Below, in pieces: positions 35,941 through 45,170 of a DNA stretch of 64,000 bases. The stretch is taken from contig DATJVR010000025.1 of assembly GCA_035501735.1 (NCBI GenBank), forward strand, positions 8,643 to 72,642. Reading direction: 5' to 3'. How positions within the stretch are numbered: position 1 is the first letter of the stretch; the number at the start of each line of letters is the position of its first letter. Source of the DNA: PNAI01 sp035501735. GTDB lineage: Bacteria; Pseudomonadota; Alphaproteobacteria; Rhizobiales; Xanthobacteraceae. Position numbers and translations under genes: made by a program. The notes below the pieces were generated by a model, which ran no database searches, was not told the origin of the DNA, and saw only the letters and a program-made list of their open reading frames with translations.

Positions 35941-37041
35941 ATGGTCTCCGCTTCCATCCCCAAAGACCGGTTGTTGCGTACCGCAGAAACCTTGCTGTTC
36001 GGCGCCGGCGGAGCCGCGGTTTTCAGCCTGCTCGGTTTTCCAGCCGGTCTCGTCTCCGGCTCGCTGTTGACGGTAGCGACCGCAGCGCTTCTCGGGCGGC
36101 CAATGCTGGTTCCGCTGCCGCTCACCCGCGTCATTTCCGTGCTGGTCGGCATATCGCTCGGCGCGGTGGTCACTCCTGAGACGCTTCACGGGGTCGTGAC
36201 GTTTCCGCTCAGCATTGCCGTGCTCTCGGTCGCCACCATTTGCATGATCGTTGCAACCACATCGTATCTTCGTCTGTTGCACAGCTGGGACATGCGTTCC
36301 GCGGTTTTGGGCGCAAGCCCGGGCAGCCTGGCGCAAGTGATGACGCTCGCCGCCGAATTCGGCGCTGACCTTCGCGCCATCGCCATTGTTCAAGTGATGC
36401 GTGTCGTCCTGCTCACCATCGGCATCCCGACCGGGCTCGCAGCGTTCGGATTGAGCGCAACCATTTCATTTACGCAGCGTGCGGGGCTTGCACAGGCTTC
36501 GCTCGCGGAGCTTTTGATCCTTATCGCGGTTTCGGCATCGACGGCCCTCATCTCGGTAATGTTCCGGCTTCCGGGCGGGGTCCTTCTCGGCGCCATGGTC
36601 GGCTCTGGTTTTTTGCACGGAACCGGGCTGATCCGTTCCGCCTTGCCGGCTTGGTTGGTCATGGCTGCGGTGATCGGCGTTGGTTCCTTCACCGGTTCGC
36701 GTTTTGCCAATACCGCACCGCGCGCCTTGTTGCGTTATATCGGGCCCGCGCTCGGATCATTCGCGGTTGCTCTTTCGGTTGCATCGGCATTCGTGCTGTT
36801 GTTGACCTCACTGCTGCCCATCCGAATTGCCGATGCGGTGGTTGCGTACTCACCCGGTGCGCAGGACACGATGATGGTGCTTGCACTCTCGCTTCATCTC
36901 GATCCGATATTCGTCGGCGCGCATCATCTGTGGCGGTTCATGCTGGTGTCTTTGTCGTTGCCGTTCCAGGTGCGGCGCGCCGGCAATATTCCATCGCGCG
37001 CGCGCGATCTCCCGCGCCAGCGGCTACCGTTTGAGGATTAG
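35941..37041 (+). CDS. AbrB family membrane protein (ammonia monooxygenase-like annotation)
   Basis: The 366-residue protein has ten or so hydrophobic segments in two repeats. The motif GLVSGSLLTVATAALLGRP lies near 36-54, GASPGSLAQVM near 121-131, and AYSPGAQDTMMVLAL near 303-317. The paired SPG motifs are typical of AbrB/DUF-type integral membrane proteins, often mislabelled ammonia monooxygenase. Its transport substrate is not established. No strong ribosome binding site precedes the ATG. It is divergent in context from hemA, which converges on it with a 23-bp gap. Confidence 0.83.
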   Translation: MVSASIPKDRLLRTAETLLFGAGGAAVFSLLGFPAGLVSGSLLTVATAALLGRPMLVPLPLTRVISVLVGISLGAVVTPETLHGVVTFPLSIAVLSVATICMIVATTSYLRLLHSWDMRSAVLGASPGSLAQVMTLAAEFGADLRAIAIVQVMRVVLLTIGIPTGLAAFGLSATISFTQRAGLAQASLAELLILIAVSASTALISVMFRLPGGVLLGAMVGSGFLHGTGLIRSALPAWLVMAAVIGVGSFTGSRFANTAPRALLRYIGPALGSFAVALSVASAFVLLLTSLLPIRIADAVVAYSPGAQDTMMVLALSLHLDPIFVGAHHLWRFMLVSLSLPFQVRRAGNIPSRARDLPRQRLPFED

Positions 37042-37064
37042 AGCATGCTGGAATAATAAAGAGC

Positions 37065-38291
37065 TTACTCCGCCGCGAGCGGGCGGGTCTTCAGCTTCAG
37101 TCCGAGCCGATCCCAGACGTCAAGCAGGCTTTCGGCGAGCGCGTCGATCAGCGCGTCGTCGTGATAAGGCGTCGGTGTGATCCGCAGCCGTTCGGTACCT
37201 TTTGGCACCGTCGGATAATTGATCGGTTGTATGTAGATGCCGTGGACCGACAGCAGCAGATCGCTGGCCGCTTTGCATTGCTCCGGATCCCCGACCATGA
37301 CCGGCACGATATGCGTGGGCGTCGTCATCACCGGCAGACCGGTGGCGGTGAGCACCGCCTTGGTCCGTGCGACTCGATCCTGCTGGCGCTCGCGCTCCCA
37401 GCTCGATGTTTTCAGATGCCGGATGGCCGCCACCGCAGCGGCGCAAACCGGTGGCGGCAGGGCCGTGGTGAATATGAATCCGGGCGCGTAGGAGCGCACC
37501 GCGTCGCAGAGCGCCGAGCTCGCCGCGATGTAGCCGCCGAGCCCGCCGAAGGCCTTGCCGAGCGTGCCCTCGATGACGTCGATCCGATGCATGGCGCCGT
37601 CGCGTTCGGCAACGCCTGCGCCGCGCGGTCCATACATGCCGACGGCATGCACCTCGTCGAGATAGGTCAGCGCCCGGTATTTCTGCGCCAGATCACAGAT
37701 CGCATTGATCGGCGCCACGTCGCCGTCCATGGAGTAAATGCTCTCGAACGCGATCAGTTTCGGCCGATCGCCGGCCGCGCGCAGCAGTTGCTCGAGATGC
37801 GCAAGATCGTTGTGCCGGAAGATCTGCTTCTCGCAATTCGCTCCGCGGATACCCGCAATCATCGAATTGTGGTTATAGGCGTCCGACAGGATAACGCAGT
37901 TCGGCAGGAGTTTTGCGATGGTCGCGATACCGGTTTCGTTCGACACATAACCCGAGGTGAACACCAGCGCCGCTGGCTTGCCGTGCAGGTCCGCCAATTC
38001 GTGCTCGAGCTCAACCAGCGGATGATTGGTGCCGGCGATATTGCGGGTGCCGCCCGCGCCCGTACCCATGCGCGTCGCGGTCTCCACCATCGCGCCGATC
38101 ACCTTGGGGTGCTGGCCCATGCCGAGGTAGTCGTTGGAGCACCAGAGCACCACCTCGCGCGGGCCCTGCGGTGAGTGCCACACGGCATGCGGGAATCGGC
38201 CGGCGATTCGCTCTAAATCCGCGAACACCCGATACCGACGCTCGCTCCGCAGCCGGGACAGCGCCTCGGTGAAATATGCCTCGTAATTCAT
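37065..38291 (-). CDS. hemA: 5-aminolevulinate synthase
   Basis: The 408-residue PLP enzyme condenses glycine and succinyl-CoA to 5-aminolevulinate, the first step of haem synthesis in alphaproteobacteria. Recognisable features are WCSNDYLGMGQHP near 49-61, GTGAGGTRNIAGTN near 76-89, the YLDEVHAVGMYGPRGAG region near 213-229 and the PLP lysine in EGTLGKAFGG near 245. Length and start fit the family. It is monocistronic. A TTTAGAA-N3-TTCTAGG palindrome at 38339-38355, about 48 bp upstream, resembles the iron control element bound by Irr and could link expression to iron. Confidence 0.96.
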   Translation of the reverse strand: MNYEAYFTEALSRLRSERRYRVFADLERIAGRFPHAVWHSPQGPREVVLWCSNDYLGMGQHPKVIGAMVETATRMGTGAGGTRNIAGTNHPLVELEHELADLHGKPAALVFTSGYVSNETGIATIAKLLPNCVILSDAYNHNSMIAGIRGANCEKQIFRHNDLAHLEQLLRAAGDRPKLIAFESIYSMDGDVAPINAICDLAQKYRALTYLDEVHAVGMYGPRGAGVAERDGAMHRIDVIEGTLGKAFGGLGGYIAASSALCDAVRSYAPGFIFTTALPPPVCAAAVAAIRHLKTSSWERERQQDRVARTKAVLTATGLPVMTTPTHIVPVMVGDPEQCKAASDLLLSVHGIYIQPINYPTVPKGTERLRITPTPYHDDALIDALAESLLDVWDRLGLKLKTRPLAAE

Positions 38292-38338
38292 GAGATTGCG
38301 TCACTCCCGCAGCCGGCCTGGCTCGTCTGGTAACCATT

Positions 38339-38355
38339 TTTAGAAGGCTTCTAGG
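38339..38355. promoter_or_regulatory. Irr/ICE-box-like palindrome upstream of hemA
   Basis: The 17-bp sequence TTTAGAA GGC TTCTAGG matches TTTAGAA-N3-TTCTAAA, the iron control element I recall for Irr in rhizobia, at all but the last two positions. The inner TAGAAG-G-CTTCTA part is a perfect inverted repeat. It lies 48-64 bp upstream of the hemA start, a sensible position for repression of haem synthesis under iron limitation. It also lies about 150 bp upstream of the divergent cysteine hydrolase. The match was judged by eye. Confidence 0.45.
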
Positions 38356-38503
38356 GTCGTTGTCGAGTTACAAAAAGCCGCGAATACGACCATGTGATCT
38401 TTGGCTCCACGGCAAAGCACCGAAATCCGCTTTCATGAGCCGGTTGCCGCCGTTATGCCGGGACCGCATACTGGACTTGCTAGAACCGTAGAGGGGCGAC
38501 TGA

Positions 38504-39214
38504 ATGCACAAGATCGCAATACCGCAATCCGTGATCGACCGAGTGATAACGCGGCACGGCCGCGAGCACGTCCATGACGATCTCGACCCGAAGAGGACCG
38601 CGCTGATCGTCGTCGACATGCAGAATGCCTTCATGCTGCCGGGCGTCGCGCATTCACTGTGTTCGATGGCGGAAAAGATTGTGCCCAACATCAACCGGCT
38701 CGCAACGACGGTGCGCGAGACCGGCGGAACGGTGGTTTGGATCAAGACCATCTATACCGATGAGACGCTGAAGACCTGGTCGACCCTCTACGGCATGCTC
38801 GGCCCGACACGCAGCGCAAAGCGCGCCGGCGCGCTCACCCCCCGCAGCAAGGGCCATGATCTGTGGGCCGCGCTCGACGTGCGAAAAGACGATCTGATCG
38901 TCGAAAAGGACCGCTACAGCGCCTTCATCCAGGGCTCGTCCAAGCTTGCCGAAGAGCTACGCAAGCGCAATCTCGATACACTCCTGATCACCGGCACCGT
39001 GACCAACGTATGCTGCGAATCGACCGCGCGCGACGCCATGATGCTCAATTTCAAGACCATCATGGTGAGCGACGGCAACGCGGCCATGACCGACGAGGAC
39101 CACAACGCTTCACTCATCAGCTTCTATCTGGTCTTCGGCGATGTGATGTCGACCGACCTTGCGATCGCTTGCCTCACGCGCAACGCGAGCAAAGGCCTGG
39201 CCGCCGCCGAATAG
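38504..39214 (+). CDS. cysteine hydrolase, isochorismatase-like
   Basis: The 236-residue protein has the isochorismatase/amidohydrolase triad. Asp38 lies in LIVVDMQNAFM, Lys135 in LIVEKDRYSAF, and the nucleophile Cys170 in TGTVTNVCCESTARDAM. Cis-peptide-type GTVTN is also present. Family members hydrolyse N-carbamoyl compounds, ureidoacrylate, nicotinamide and similar amides. It begins a same-strand run with a phosphotriesterase-like hydrolase 25 bp downstream, an SDR and a solute-binding protein. The substrate is not assignable. Confidence 0.9.
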   Translation: MHKIAIPQSVIDRVITRHGREHVHDDLDPKRTALIVVDMQNAFMLPGVAHSLCSMAEKIVPNINRLATTVRETGGTVVWIKTIYTDETLKTWSTLYGMLGPTRSAKRAGALTPRSKGHDLWAALDVRKDDLIVEKDRYSAFIQGSSKLAEELRKRNLDTLLITGTVTNVCCESTARDAMMLNFKTIMVSDGNAAMTDEDHNASLISFYLVFGDVMSTDLAIACLTRNASKGLAAAE

Positions 39215-39239
39215 GCCTGTTACGCACGAGGACATCGCC

Positions 39240-40151
39240 GTGATCAGGACGGTGACCGGAGATATCGCGGAAATATCCGGCCGCATCCTGGTCCATGAGC
39301 ATTTGCAGATCGATCTCTCGGCCCAGAAAGGGCCGAACAACGTCATCGGCAAGACCGAAGAGGCCGACGTCATCGACGATTTGCGCAAGGCCAAGACCCA
39401 TGGCCTCGCCGCCATCGTCGACTTGAGTGCGCCCCATTGGGGCCGCGATCCGATCGCCCTGCGACGCATCAGCGAGCAAGCCGGCGTCGCGGTCGTGTGT
39501 GCCGCCGGCTTCTACTGGGATCCGTTTCCCGAGTTCGTCATCAATGGTTCCGTCGAAGCGCTGCGCGACGCCATGATTGCCGAGGTCGAAAACGGCATCG
39601 GCCAGACCGGGATTCGCTGCGGCGTCATCAAGGTTGGCACCGCACGCGGCACGCCCGGAGAAATGGAGGCGCGCCTGTTCAAGGCCGCCGCCGGCGCGGC
39701 CAAGGCGACCGGCGCCGCCGTCATCACCCACACCTCGAGTCCGGACCAGGCGCCGTGGCATGTGGACGTGCTCACGCGCGCCGGCATGGATATGTCGCGT
39801 GTCGTCATCAGCCACATGGGCGCAGCTCGCAACGTCGAAGAGCTGGCGTCAATAGCGCGCTCCGGCGTCTACCTCGGCATCGACAAGGTAAGTTTCCCGA
39901 AAGGGCCGACCAACGTTCAGCTCGCCGATCTTGTGCGCGAGGCTTGCGCGCGCGGGCTCGAGCGCCAGCTCATTCTCTCCTCAGACGTGGCGCGTAGGAC
40001 GTTCCTTCACCGTTATGGCGGCCGCAGCTACAGCACCGTATTTGCCGATTTCGTGCCGATGCTGCGCGAACGCGGACTTTCGCAGGCCCTGATCGAGAGC
40101 ATGCTGCGCGACAACCCGGCACGGCTGCTGCATCTCGCCGCTGTAAATTAG
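39240..40151 (+). CDS. phosphotriesterase family metal-dependent hydrolase (lactonase-like)
   Basis: The 303-residue protein has the binuclear metal site of the family. His19-x-His21 lies in LVHEHL, the carbamylated Lys131 in GVIKVGTARG, His164 in ITHTSS, His192 in ISHMG and Asp249 in LSSDVAR. Most relatives hydrolyse lactones; some split organophosphates or cyclic amides. The start is probably GTG 39240, eight bases after GAGG; upstream codons from 39159 overlap the hydrolase gene and look non-conserved. It forms a unit with the isochorismatase-like gene and the SDR at 40209. Confidence 0.9.
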   Translation: MIRTVTGDIAEISGRILVHEHLQIDLSAQKGPNNVIGKTEEADVIDDLRKAKTHGLAAIVDLSAPHWGRDPIALRRISEQAGVAVVCAAGFYWDPFPEFVINGSVEALRDAMIAEVENGIGQTGIRCGVIKVGTARGTPGEMEARLFKAAAGAAKATGAAVITHTSSPDQAPWHVDVLTRAGMDMSRVVISHMGAARNVEELASIARSGVYLGIDKVSFPKGPTNVQLADLVREACARGLERQLILSSDVARRTFLHRYGGRSYSTVFADFVPMLRERGLSQALIESMLRDNPARLLHLAAVN

Positions 40152-40208
40152 GGATTGCAGTCGCAAAATCCATGCGCTTTGCTGATCATTGAAATCGGGG
40201 TTCAACCA

Positions 40209-40976
40209 ATGACGCTTCGTTTGGCTGGCCGTGTTGCCATCGTCACCGGCGGCGGCCACGGCATCGGCAAGGCCTACGCCCATCGGTTTGCCGAGGAGGG
40301 CGCCAAGGTGGTGATCGCCGAACTTGACGGCGCCGCCGCAACCGCAGTCGAGCAGGAGCTCCGCCGGCGCAATCTCGAGGCGCTTGGACTACGCACCGAC
40401 GTTGCGGACGAGGCAAGCGTCGCCGACATGGCGCAACGTACGCTCGCGGCGTTTGGCCGCATCGATATCCTGATCAACAATGCGGCGGTGTTCGCCACCG
40501 TGCCGATGTCGCGGCTGCCCTTTGACCAGATCACGCCGGCGGAGTGGGACAAGCTGATGACGGTGAACCTCAAGGGCACCTGGCTCGCCTGCCGCGCGGT
40601 GACGCCGCAAATGCGCGCGCAGCGCTACGGCAAGATCATCAACATCAGCTCGGGCACGGCGCTGAAAGGTTCCTCCACTCGCATCCACTACGTGACCTCG
40701 AAGGCGGGCGTGATCGGCTTTACCAAGACGCTCGCCAAAGAACTCGGCGAGTACAACATCTGCGTCAATTGCATTGCGCCCGGCAATACGCTCTCGCAGG
40801 AGAACCCTGACGAGGCGCTGATGAAAAGCCGCTCCTCGGCGAGCAGCGAACGCGCACTCAAGCGCATGCAGAAGCCCGAGGACTTGACCGGCGCCGCGCT
40901 GTTCTTCGCATCGAGCGACAGCGACTTCATCACCGGACAGACGCTCGTGGTCGACGGCGGCGCGCATATGCACTGA
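40209..40976 (+). CDS. short-chain dehydrogenase/reductase (SDR)
   Basis: The 255-residue protein is a classical SDR. TGGGHGIG is the cofactor loop near 13-20, NNAA lies near 88, INISSG holds the catalytic Ser near 143, and YVTSK holds the Tyr-x-x-x-Lys near 157-161. DGGAHMH is at the C-terminus. An acidic residue after the second strand (IAELDG) favours NAD over NADP. It would oxidise or reduce a hydroxyl/keto substrate of the same small pathway as the lactonase and cysteine hydrolase. The solute-binding gene starts 17 bp downstream. Confidence 0.92.
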   Translation: MTLRLAGRVAIVTGGGHGIGKAYAHRFAEEGAKVVIAELDGAAATAVEQELRRRNLEALGLRTDVADEASVADMAQRTLAAFGRIDILINNAAVFATVPMSRLPFDQITPAEWDKLMTVNLKGTWLACRAVTPQMRAQRYGKIINISSGTALKGSSTRIHYVTSKAGVIGFTKTLAKELGEYNICVNCIAPGNTLSQENPDEALMKSRSSASSERALKRMQKPEDLTGAALFFASSDSDFITGQTLVVDGGAHMH

Positions 40977-40993
40977 GGCGTTCGGAGGGCGAG

Positions 40994-42055
40994 ATGAATA
41001 ATCCTGCGGCCATTCGATTTCTGATTTCGCGCCTCGTCCTCGGCCTGGCGGCCGCGCTGGCGCTCTCGGCCGCTCCCACGATGGCGCAAAGCATTGCCGA
41101 CATCGCCGCCTACAATGGCTCCGATCGCACGGCGCGGCTGATCGAAGGTGCCAAGCGCGAAGGCACGCTCACCTTCTATTCCAACGCGCCGCCGGAGGAT
41201 AACGTCGCCCTCGTGGGTGCCTTCGAGAAATCCTACGGCATCAAAGTGCGGCTGTATCGCGCGAGCTCCGAGGACATCCGCAACCGTGTGCTCGCCGAAG
41301 CGCGTGCCAAACGCTACGACGTGGATTTCATCCTCAACAACGGCCCGGCACTCGAGGCCACCGCGCGCGAACACCTCCTGCAAGCTGTGCCGTCGCCGTA
41401 TCTCGCCGATCTCATCCCCCAGGCCCTGCCGTCGCACCGCGAATGGGTCGGCTTCTGTCTCAACGTGCTGGTGGCGGCCTACAACACCAAACTGGTCAAA
41501 TCGGCTGATTTGCCGAAATCCTATCAGAGCCTGATCGATCCAAAATGGAAGGGAAAACTCGGCATCGAGTCCGACGATTCGGACTGGTTCGCCGGCCTGA
41601 TGCAGGCGTTGGGCGAGGACAAGGGCATCAAGCTGTTTCGCGACATTGCCTCGACCAACGGCTTCTCTGTGCGCAAGGGCCACACGTTGCTCACGAATCT
41701 CGTTTCCGCCGGCGAAGTACCGCTCGCGCTGACGGTATTCAGCTACACCGCCGAGCAGCTCAAGAAGAAAGGCGCACCACTCGATTGGTTTGTCATTCCG
41801 CCGCTGGTCTCCATGCCCAATTCCATCGCCGCGGCAAAAATGGCGCCGCACCCGTACGCCACCGTGCTGTTCTACGATTTCATGCTCTCGGATGCGCAGA
41901 AACTCCTGGCCGAGCGCGACTACGTTGTAACCAACAGCAAGTTTCCATCCGCGCTCGACCGCAAGACGCTCACCGTGATCGACTCAGGTCAGGTCCTGCA
42001 AGACGGCGACAAATGGCAGCGGCTTTATACCGACGTTATTTCCGCGCGCAATTAA
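40994..42055 (+). CDS. extracellular solute-binding protein (Fe3+/thiamine/spermidine type)
   Basis: The 353-residue secreted protein has a signal peptide (hydrophobic segment about 15-31, cleavage near APTMAQS). It has a type II periplasmic binding fold of the family 1 kind: EGTLTFYSNAPPEDNVALVGAFEKSYGIKV near 55-85, YDVDFILNNGPAL near 108-120 and LIDPKWKGKLGIES near 180-193. Relatives bind ferric iron, thiamine, polyamines or phosphonates. No permease or ATPase gene is adjacent or elsewhere in the window. It is the last gene of the 38504-42055 run. Confidence 0.88.
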   Translation: MNNPAAIRFLISRLVLGLAAALALSAAPTMAQSIADIAAYNGSDRTARLIEGAKREGTLTFYSNAPPEDNVALVGAFEKSYGIKVRLYRASSEDIRNRVLAEARAKRYDVDFILNNGPALEATAREHLLQAVPSPYLADLIPQALPSHREWVGFCLNVLVAAYNTKLVKSADLPKSYQSLIDPKWKGKLGIESDDSDWFAGLMQALGEDKGIKLFRDIASTNGFSVRKGHTLLTNLVSAGEVPLALTVFSYTAEQLKKKGAPLDWFVIPPLVSMPNSIAAAKMAPHPYATVLFYDFMLSDAQKLLAERDYVVTNSKFPSALDRKTLTVIDSGQVLQDGDKWQRLYTDVISARN

Positions 42056-42089
42056 CTCACCAAGTACGACCCAGCGTCAACAGAAGGCG

Positions 42090-42107
42090 ATCGAGCGGTG
42101 GCTCGAT
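42090..42107. terminator. possible hairpin after the solute-binding gene
   Basis: ATCGAGC and GCTCGAT form a perfect 7-bp stem around a GGTG loop, 35 bp after the stop of the solute-binding gene. No T tract follows, so it is at most a weak or Rho-assisted end. Confidence 0.3.
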
Positions 42108-42319
42108 GGCTGCTTGGCGCGCGGCAAAATTAATTGTCGAAAATCTCGAAGTCTGGCGACACGCAGGCGTAGCTGAGCATGATTTCGCACCCATAAACTT
42201 GTCGGTAAAAATATTGCGAACGCGATGGAACTTCTTCGGCCAGTTGAAACTTTTAGATAGGAGAAACCACACCCAAGGGGGAACGCCGTGCGCGTTCCGC
42301 CTCATCGCCTCTGCCGACA

Positions 42320-45148
42320 ATGGACGTCACCTTCGTCAAGATATTCGCGACCGCTCTGGCCTTGAGCCAAGTCGCGACTCGTCCGGAGAATGTGAAGACC
42401 CACTTCGACCCGGCGGTCGATCAGGCCGAGGTCGTGCAGATATTGCGCGACGGCTGCGCCCATATGCGCAAGGCGTTCGACATCGAGAAGATCGACCTCG
42501 ACGGCATGATCATCACCGCGATGAACGACAAACGGATGGCCGCCGGCGAAGTGAAGGCGTTCCGCGGCATCAAGTTCAACGATCTCTATATCGCCTATCG
42601 GCAATTCTGCAAGAACGAGCAGGTCGCTGATTCGATTGTCGATCCCGCCGAGGTGATTCGCTTCTACAACAAGGCTGTCGCCGAGTTGCCCGATCACACC
42701 AAGCTCAAGGGCATGCACCTGTCCGGCACGACCTTCGTGCTCGATGGCAAGGGCGACGACTATGCGGAACTCTATGAGCCCGACAACCGTCGGGTCTTCA
42801 TGCCGCTCAAGGATATTCCGGCTAACGTCCAAGCGGCCTTCATTGCCGCCGAGGACAAGCGCTTCTACCACCACAAGGGCATCGACGAACGCAGCGTGAT
42901 TCGCGCCTTTGTCGGCATGCTTGCGCCCCAGCGCCGGCCACAAGGCGGTTCGACTATCACGCAACAATTGGTGAAAAATCTGCTGGTCGGCGACGATGTC
43001 ACCTACGAGCGTAAGATCCGCGAAATTATTGTCGCGTCGCGCGTCGAGCAGACACTCAGCAAAGAGGAAATCCTCGAGCTCTATCTCAACTCCATCTACC
43101 TCGGCCGCAGCGCCTGGGGCGTCGAAATGGCTTCACGCAGCTATTTCGGCAAATCGGTGAAAAACGTGTCGCTTGCGGAAGCGGCCATGCTTGCCGGTCT
43201 CGCCAAGGGCCCGAACGCCTATGCTCCTGATAAGCATCCCCAGCGCGCCCGCGACCGTCTTGCTTACGTGCTCAACCGCATGCAGGAGGATGGTGCGATC
43301 ACCGAGGCGCAAATGAGGACCGCGCTCGGCAGTGCACTGACCGTCATCGCCAATGATCGTCCGCGCCGCGACAATGGCTATTACTATGTGGAGCAGGTCG
43401 CCCGCGAGGCAAAAACACTCGCTGGAATCGACAACCTCACGGCTTCTTCTTACATCGTGCGCTCCACCATCAGGCCTGATTTGCAACGCGCCGTAGAAAT
43501 CGCGCTGCAGAATGGATTGGCGCGTTACGAACAAAGCGTTGGACGAGCTAAGTTTCAGGGTGCAGAGACGAATTTGGCGGATGCAGTTCGTCGTTTCGCC
43601 ACCTTGCCGGATCAGTCGAAGCCGGCCTGGCAACAGGCGCTCGAGAACGCCCGGCTTCCGCTTTACGACGTGCATTGGACGACCGCAATCGTAGTCGATG
43701 CGGGCTATGGCAAGGGCAGCACTGGCTCAATGCGTGTCGGTCTGCTCGATGGCACGATCGTGCCATTGTCGGGCAGCCTCGACCGGCAAAGGCTCAAGCT
43801 CTATGACGTTGTCTACGTGAACGTGACCGATGGCAACGACGGTGCGACGCGCGCCGAATTGCGCTCGCGGCCAACGGTCCAGGGCGCCGCCGTCGTAATC
43901 GAAAACGCAACGGGCCGTGTCCTGGCGATGGCCGGCGGCTTCTCATTTCCGCTGAGCCAACTCAACCGCGTAACGCAGACTCGTCGTCAGCCCGGCTCAG
44001 CCTTGAAACCGCTGACCTATCTGGCCGCCCTTAATACCGGACTGCAGCCTAATACGCTGGTACGCGACGCTCCGATCACGCTTCCGCCAATCGAAAAGTC
44101 GATGCGAGGTGTCTCTCGCGCCTATTGGCGTCCGAGGAATTACGACCGCAGCTCATCCGGCATCATTACACTGCGTCGCGCATTGGAAAACTCCAAGAAT
44201 CAAGTCACGGCGCGACTGCTCGAAGGCGGCATCGCCGAGAAACCGGAAGACAGTCTCGACCGCATCTGCGCGCTTGCGATGGAAGCGCAAATTTATTCGG
44301 AATGCGTGCGCTACTATCCATTCGTGCTGGGCGCACAGCCGGTGCGGTTGCTCGATCTGGCCGCATTTTACGCGACCATTGCCAACGAGGGCGCACGCCC
44401 GACGCCCTATCTCATCGAGTCAATCGCGCAGGATGGGCGCGTGCTCTACCGCAACAAGATCGAACCCCTGGTGCAGATGAAAGGCGCCGATCGGCCGGCG
44501 TTCTTTCAATTGAAGACGCTGCTGCAGGGCGTCGTGGCGCGCGGCACTGCGCGTTCCATGTCCGAACTGGCGCCCTATATCGGTGGCAAGACCGGCACCA
44601 GTGACGAAGCGAACGACACGTGGTTCATGGGTTTCACCAATGACGTGACGATCGGCGTTTGGGTCGGCTACGACAATTCCGACGGCAAGCACAACACGCT
44701 CGGACCGGGCCAGACCGGTTCGCGCGTTGCCATTCCGATCTTCCGTCCGATCCTGGAGGCCACTTGGGATAGCTACGCGCCCAAGACCGTGCTTCGCGGC
44801 CCATCGCCTGAAGCTCAGCGTCAATTGATCGCAATGCCTCTCAACGGCCGCAGCGACGAGACCACGGGCGAAGGCAGCGGTGGCGGCTTCACCGAATATT
44901 TCCGTACCGACCAGAACGGCCACATCGTCGAGACAGAGCACCGCTTGGTGGCACGGGCCAGTTCCGATACCGAAGACGACAGTGACGACAGCATTTTCAG
45001 CCGATCTACGCCGCCACGCGACTCGTTTAATCCCTTTGCCTTCTTCGGACGAATTTTCGACTCCCCGCGCGTATCGCAGCCGTTCGATGGTCGCCCATCA
45101 CAGCGCCAGCGCGCCGTCGATCCGGACTATTCGTGGCGCTTTCGTTGA
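42320..45148 (+). CDS. penicillin-binding protein 1A (bifunctional class A PBP), paralogue 2
   Basis: The 942-residue peptidoglycan synthase aligns without gaps with 13368-16250 over the first 200 residues: KIFATALALSQV near the start, Glu178 in AAEDKRFYHHKG, and GGSTITQQLVKN at 209-220. The transpeptidase Ser-x-x-Lys (PGSALKP), SKN and KTG (GGKTGTSDE) motifs are intact. It lacks the Pro/Lys-rich insert of paralogue 1 and its C-terminal tail differs (Ser/Asp-rich, then Arg-rich). It precedes a secreted protein gene by 22 bp. Two intact class A PBPs of this subtype 26 kb apart imply an old duplication. Confidence 0.93.
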   Translation: MDVTFVKIFATALALSQVATRPENVKTHFDPAVDQAEVVQILRDGCAHMRKAFDIEKIDLDGMIITAMNDKRMAAGEVKAFRGIKFNDLYIAYRQFCKNEQVADSIVDPAEVIRFYNKAVAELPDHTKLKGMHLSGTTFVLDGKGDDYAELYEPDNRRVFMPLKDIPANVQAAFIAAEDKRFYHHKGIDERSVIRAFVGMLAPQRRPQGGSTITQQLVKNLLVGDDVTYERKIREIIVASRVEQTLSKEEILELYLNSIYLGRSAWGVEMASRSYFGKSVKNVSLAEAAMLAGLAKGPNAYAPDKHPQRARDRLAYVLNRMQEDGAITEAQMRTALGSALTVIANDRPRRDNGYYYVEQVAREAKTLAGIDNLTASSYIVRSTIRPDLQRAVEIALQNGLARYEQSVGRAKFQGAETNLADAVRRFATLPDQSKPAWQQALENARLPLYDVHWTTAIVVDAGYGKGSTGSMRVGLLDGTIVPLSGSLDRQRLKLYDVVYVNVTDGNDGATRAELRSRPTVQGAAVVIENATGRVLAMAGGFSFPLSQLNRVTQTRRQPGSALKPLTYLAALNTGLQPNTLVRDAPITLPPIEKSMRGVSRAYWRPRNYDRSSSGIITLRRALENSKNQVTARLLEGGIAEKPEDSLDRICALAMEAQIYSECVRYYPFVLGAQPVRLLDLAAFYATIANEGARPTPYLIESIAQDGRVLYRNKIEPLVQMKGADRPAFFQLKTLLQGVVARGTARSMSELAPYIGGKTGTSDEANDTWFMGFTNDVTIGVWVGYDNSDGKHNTLGPGQTGSRVAIPIFRPILEATWDSYAPKTVLRGPSPEAQRQLIAMPLNGRSDETTGEGSGGGFTEYFRTDQNGHIVETEHRLVARASSDTEDDSDDSIFSRSTPPRDSFNPFAFFGRIFDSPRVSQPFDGRPSQRQRAVDPDYSWRFR

Positions 45149-45170
45149 GCCCGTGCAGAGGAGTGAACCG

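Noticed and set aside
35941..37041. Labelling the AbrB-family gene as ammonia monooxygenase
   Set aside because: The protein is an integral membrane protein with paired SPG motifs and no metal-binding or catalytic features of AmoABC.
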